This document shows positions 61,078 to 64,000 of a stretch of 64,000 nt of DNA, piece by piece. The position numbers and the translations under genes are program-made. Within the stretch, counting starts at the first letter, position 1. Each line of letters starts with the position of its first letter. The DNA is from Sulfomarinibacter sp963733915 (GTDB lineage: Bacteria; Acidobacteriota; Thermoanaerobaculia; Thermoanaerobaculales; Sulfomarinibacteraceae). The notes below the pieces were generated by a model. That model was not told the DNA's origin. It did no database searches and saw only the letters and a list, made by a program, of their open reading frames with translations. The stretch lies in the NCBI GenBank assembly GCA_963733915.1, contig CAVTEP010000009.1:124001-188000 (forward strand), read 5' to 3'.

Positions 61078-63695
61078 TCACAGGCGAACACGCACCTCCT
61101 CGAGAATCGACTCGAACTCGGATCGCCCTTTAACGAATCGAAGTCGTCGTCATCGAAGATGCGACTGTTCGCCCAACCGCACTCGACGGCGCTGTGGAGC
61201 CGCGAGAGGGCGGCTTCGGAGTCCCCGGCCAACGCCAGAATGCAGGCCTGGTCATACAGGTTCCAACCGTTCGCGATGTTTCCGACACCGAATATCGCTT
61301 CCCTGATGTCGAGGGCCTGCCGAAACCAACCCAAGGCCTCGTCGTATTTTCCTTTTTTGTAGTAATGATACCCAAATAGTTCGACAATGCGCGCGACATC
61401 CAAATGGGTGGGACCATGGACTTTCCTCGACGATGCGAAGGGCCCGGTCGAGGGTGGCCCGTGCCCCCTCCTCATTGCCTTGATCGAGCTGTAAGAGGGA
61501 GTACGGCCCAAGCGTCCACACGAGATCGGGATGGTCCGGTCCCAGAGCGCGTTCGCCGACTCTCAAGGCGCGTTCGAATCGCACGCCGGCGCCCTCGAGG
61601 TTGCCGTCCCGCCGGTCGAGAATCGCCAGCTTGGTCAACGGGTACATCAAAGTAAAGTGGTCCGGGCCGAGGCTTCGTTCCTGAATTTCGAGCGCTCGCT
61701 CGTACAGAGGTCGCGCCTCGTCGTACCTGAGGGTCTCGTGATAGCAGCGGCCGAGGTCGAATAGGAGACTGCCCACTGAGGAGTGTTCCGGACCGTACTT
61801 CTCTTCGTACAGCGACAGGACCCGCTCGAGGTACGGCCGGGCGGCCTCGTGTTCCGCCAGGTCCATGAGCATGAGGGCGTAGGGATACATGGCGCTGACG
61901 ACTACCGGGTCGTTTTCTTTCCCTGCCGCCTCGAAAATGTCCAGCGAACGGCTGAAAAATCTCTTCGCATCGTCGTAGTCACCGGCACGCCAACACGCGG
62001 TTCCGGCGGCCCCGAGAGTCGCCGCCACCGCCCAGTGTTCGGGGCTGAGAGCCTGTTCGTAGATCGATACCGCCCGCTCGAAGAGAGCCCGTGCTTCGCC
62101 GTAGTCCGCAGTTTGGTAGACCAGCCAGCCGAGTGAGACGCAACTGTCGGCGACGACCGCGGCGATTTCGCCAACGTGGGTTTCCCGAAGACGGAGAGCC
62201 TGCTCGAGCAACGGCTTCGCCCGATCGAACTGACCCAGACCCCGATAGGCCGTGCCGGCGGCGTCCAGGACCCGAGCCTGCACCACGGGTTGGTCCGAAA
62301 GCTCGCTCCGGATCCGCTCGACGCCCCGATCCAGAATCGAGGTTGTCGAGGTGATCTGCGAGACCTGACTGGAGGGGTCGAGATCCGCGAAGATGCCGAC
62401 CAGCAGCTCAGACACCCTGCGCGCCTTTTCAGCCTCGCGTTGTTCACGCACGAGACCGATGGTGGTGCCGATCACACCGGCCACCAACACGGCTACGACG
62501 CCAGCGCCGGCCGCAACCCCCACGCGATGGCGGCTGACGTACTTTCGCAGCCGGTACAAGGCGCTCGGCGGGCTCGCCTCGACCGGCTCGTTTCGCAGGT
62601 ATCTACGGACATCCGCCGCCAACTCGGACGGCGAACCGTAACGGCGGGTTCGATCCTTCTCCAGCGCCCTCATCACGATCCAGTCGAGATCACCGCGCAG
62701 GGTCCGCGCCAGCCCGTTGATGTCGGTTCGGCGCCGTTCCGCCGCTGACTTCGACGCGTCACCGAGGCTCGAAACCCGGGTGCTCGGTTTCGGCGGCTCC
62801 TCCTCACGAATCCGGCGGCGCATCTCGTCGAAGCCGGCGGTCCGCAGCTCTTTGGCGTCGAAGGGCTGGGCGCCCGCCAGCAGCTCGTACAGCACCACAC
62901 CCAGCGAGTACACATCGGAACGCGTATCGACGTCGAGACCGGTGAGCTCCGCCTGCTCCGGGCTCATGTACTCCGGGGTGCCGATCCACTGGCCGAGCTC
63001 GGTGAAGAGGGTGCGTTCGGTGAGCCGCTGCGAGGTGGCCTTGGCGATACCGAAGTCGATGATCTTTGGGACCGGCCGGCCGTCCTCGAAGGCGACGAGG
63101 ATATTCGACGGTTTGATGTCTCGATGGATGATGCCCTTCTGGTGGGCGTGCTGCACCCCATCGCAGACCTGCTGGAAGAGAGCCAGTCGGTCCCGAGTGC
63201 TGAGACGTTGGGCGTCGCAATACTCGGTCAGCGGCACCCCTCTGACGTACTCCATGGCAAAGAACGGCCGGCCCTCGATCGGTCGACCCCGCCTCGTAGG
63301 CCTTGGCGATGTTGGGGTGGTTCATGAGCGCCAGGGCCTGTCGCTCGGACTCGAAACGCGCCAGCACCTCCTTGGTGTCCATCCCCCACTTGATGAGCTT
63401 GAACGCCACCCTGCGACGGACCGGACGCTCCTGTTCGGCCTCCCACACCTCGCCCATGCCGCCCTCGCCGAGCATCTGCAGGAGCCGGAAGTTGCCGATC
63501 CGGTCGGGTGGGTGTCGCTCATTCGGCGAGTCCGGTCGTCGACTGATCGATCTCCAGGAGGGCGTCCACCTCGCGGCGGAGATCGGCGTCTCCCGCGCAG
63601 ACATCATCGAGGTACGACGCTCGCTGGTCGACCGGCAGCTCGCAGACCGCCAGAAAGACCTCCTTGACCCGACGGTGCCGAGCCAGGCTCGTCAA
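61078..63695 (-). pseudogene. Ser/Thr protein kinase with TPR domain, four frameshifts
   Basis: The probable start TTG 63695 overlaps the sigma-factor stop (TTGA). Segments in order are VKEVFLAVCELPVDQRAS, then kinase GEGGMGEVWEAEQ, HRDIKPSN, IDFGIAKAT and GTPEYMSPEQA. A transmembrane helix (VGVAAGAGVVAVLVAGVIG) and about eight TPR units of about 42 residues (YDEARPLYERALEIQERSLG type) follow. Frames change at about 63521 (extra base), 63277-63284 (extra), 61421-61428 (extra) and 61117-61124 (missing). The true end, with ILEEVRVRL, is the TGA at 61078. The catalytic residues themselves are intact, so the gene is a young pseudogene or carries sequence errors. Pairing with an ECF sigma factor is typical. 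Confidence 0.85.
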
Positions 63696-64000
63696 CGCCC
63701 GGCCTCCGCCAGCCTGAGACGCAACCACGCCTGGGCGTGACGCCAGTCGTTTTCGACCGTGCGCTTGGACACTCCAATCACTTCGGCGACCTGCTCCACC
63801 GTCAGCCCACCGAAGAAGCGGAGTGTCACGATCTTCGCCTCGCGCTCGTCGATCGCGGCGAGCTGTTCGAGGGCCGTATTGAGATCGAGGAGTTGCACGG
63901 GATCGAGCGCCTCGCCACCGACCGGCTCGAGTGCCGCCGAAAGGGTCACGCTCTGCCACCCGGCGCCTCTCTTCTGTGCACCGCGCTCGCGCGCGTGGTC
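63692..64000 (-). CDS. ECF-type RNA polymerase sigma factor, 5' end outside window
   Basis: The C-terminal part of a sigma-70-family factor, open to the right edge, begins DHARERGAQKRGAGWQSVTL. The sigma-4 domain is ALEQLAAIDEREAKIVTLRFFGGLTVEQVAEVIGVSKRTVENDWRHAQAWLRLRL, with the helix-turn-helix at VEQVAEVIGVSKRTVEND. It resembles the ECF subgroup (TIGR02999-like) that is encoded next to PASTA/TPR-type kinases in Acidobacteria and Planctomycetes. The internal GTG at 63949 is not the start. The stop overlaps the kinase start. Confidence 0.88.
   Translation of the reverse strand, partial: DHARERGAQKRGAGWQSVTLSAALEPVGGEALDPVQLLDLNTALEQLAAIDEREAKIVTLRFFGGLTVEQVAEVIGVSKRTVENDWRHAQAWLRLRLAEAGR

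Noticed and set aside
1..64000. CRISPR arrays, tRNA or rRNA genes
   Set aside because: The repeats found have 6-8 bp periods without spacers of uniform length, and no cloverleaf arms or rRNA segments were seen on either strand.

Overview
The window is 64 kb of GC-rich bacterial chromosome, densely packed and organised as short operons on both strands. Hopanoid and mevalonate-type isoprenoid genes, Lol-type, SPOR and lipoprotein components of a Gram-negative envelope, pyruvate:ferredoxin oxidoreductase, a two-subunit glycine decarboxylase, a tricorn-like protease, and an ECF sigma factor next to a TPR-bearing Ser/Thr kinase together suggest an Acidobacteriota-like organism (Thermoanaerobaculia or a relative). 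This placement is inferred from gene content only. No rRNA, tRNA, CRISPR array or transposase gene was seen.

Layout. 1-3.6 kb (+): mevalonate kinase (partial), IPP isomerase, HpnH, HpnB. 3.9-10.6 kb (-): squalene-hopene cyclase, HpnG, an unrecognised secreted protein, adenine deaminase and an SDR. The two arms converge to form a hopanoid locus in which adenine released by HpnG could be salvaged by the adjacent deaminase. 10.8-11.1 kb: remnant of an AbiEii-type nucleotidyltransferase. 11.2-15.1 kb: topoisomerase IV subunits. 15.2-22.1 kb: a 184-bp palindromic element, a GYD protein, pyruvate kinase, a DUF4097 protein, a lipoprotein, an M28 peptidase and class II DAHP synthase. 22.3-23.7 kb: a Cys-rich MarR regulator and arsenite methyltransferase. 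24-28 kb: a methyltransferase of visibly different composition, a LolC-like permease, an M23 peptidase and a bactofilin-like protein. 28-32.4 kb: gcvT-gcvH-gcvPA-gcvPB. 32.8-40.2 kb: HTH/Zn-ribbon regulator, tricorn, methyltransferase, phosphoesterase and a frameshifted symporter. 40.4-50.2 kb (-): holB-tmk, lipA-SPOR, slipin-NfeD, transglutaminase-DUF58-MoxR. 50.4-54.4 kb (+): XerD, lytic transglycosylase, a broken lipoprotein, SuhB and a TPR-like protein. 54.5-59.2 kb: NifJ with a Rex-like operator, plus a DHOD-like partner. 59.3-61 kb: two DUF1538 membrane proteins and a PII-like protein. 61-64 kb (-): a multiply frameshifted kinase and the edge of its sigma factor gene.

Two properties run through the whole window. 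First, most intergenic gaps hold paired, inverted arrays of 6-8 bp tandem repeats around a CCACCC/GGGTGG core. At least ten different repeat 'words' are used, and they often supply stop codons or C-terminal tails. Second, single-base indels break four genes (symporter, MoxR, lipoprotein, kinase). Five of the seven are an extra T on the coding strand, and two pairs share the same 8-mer. This raises the question of sequence error versus real decay.
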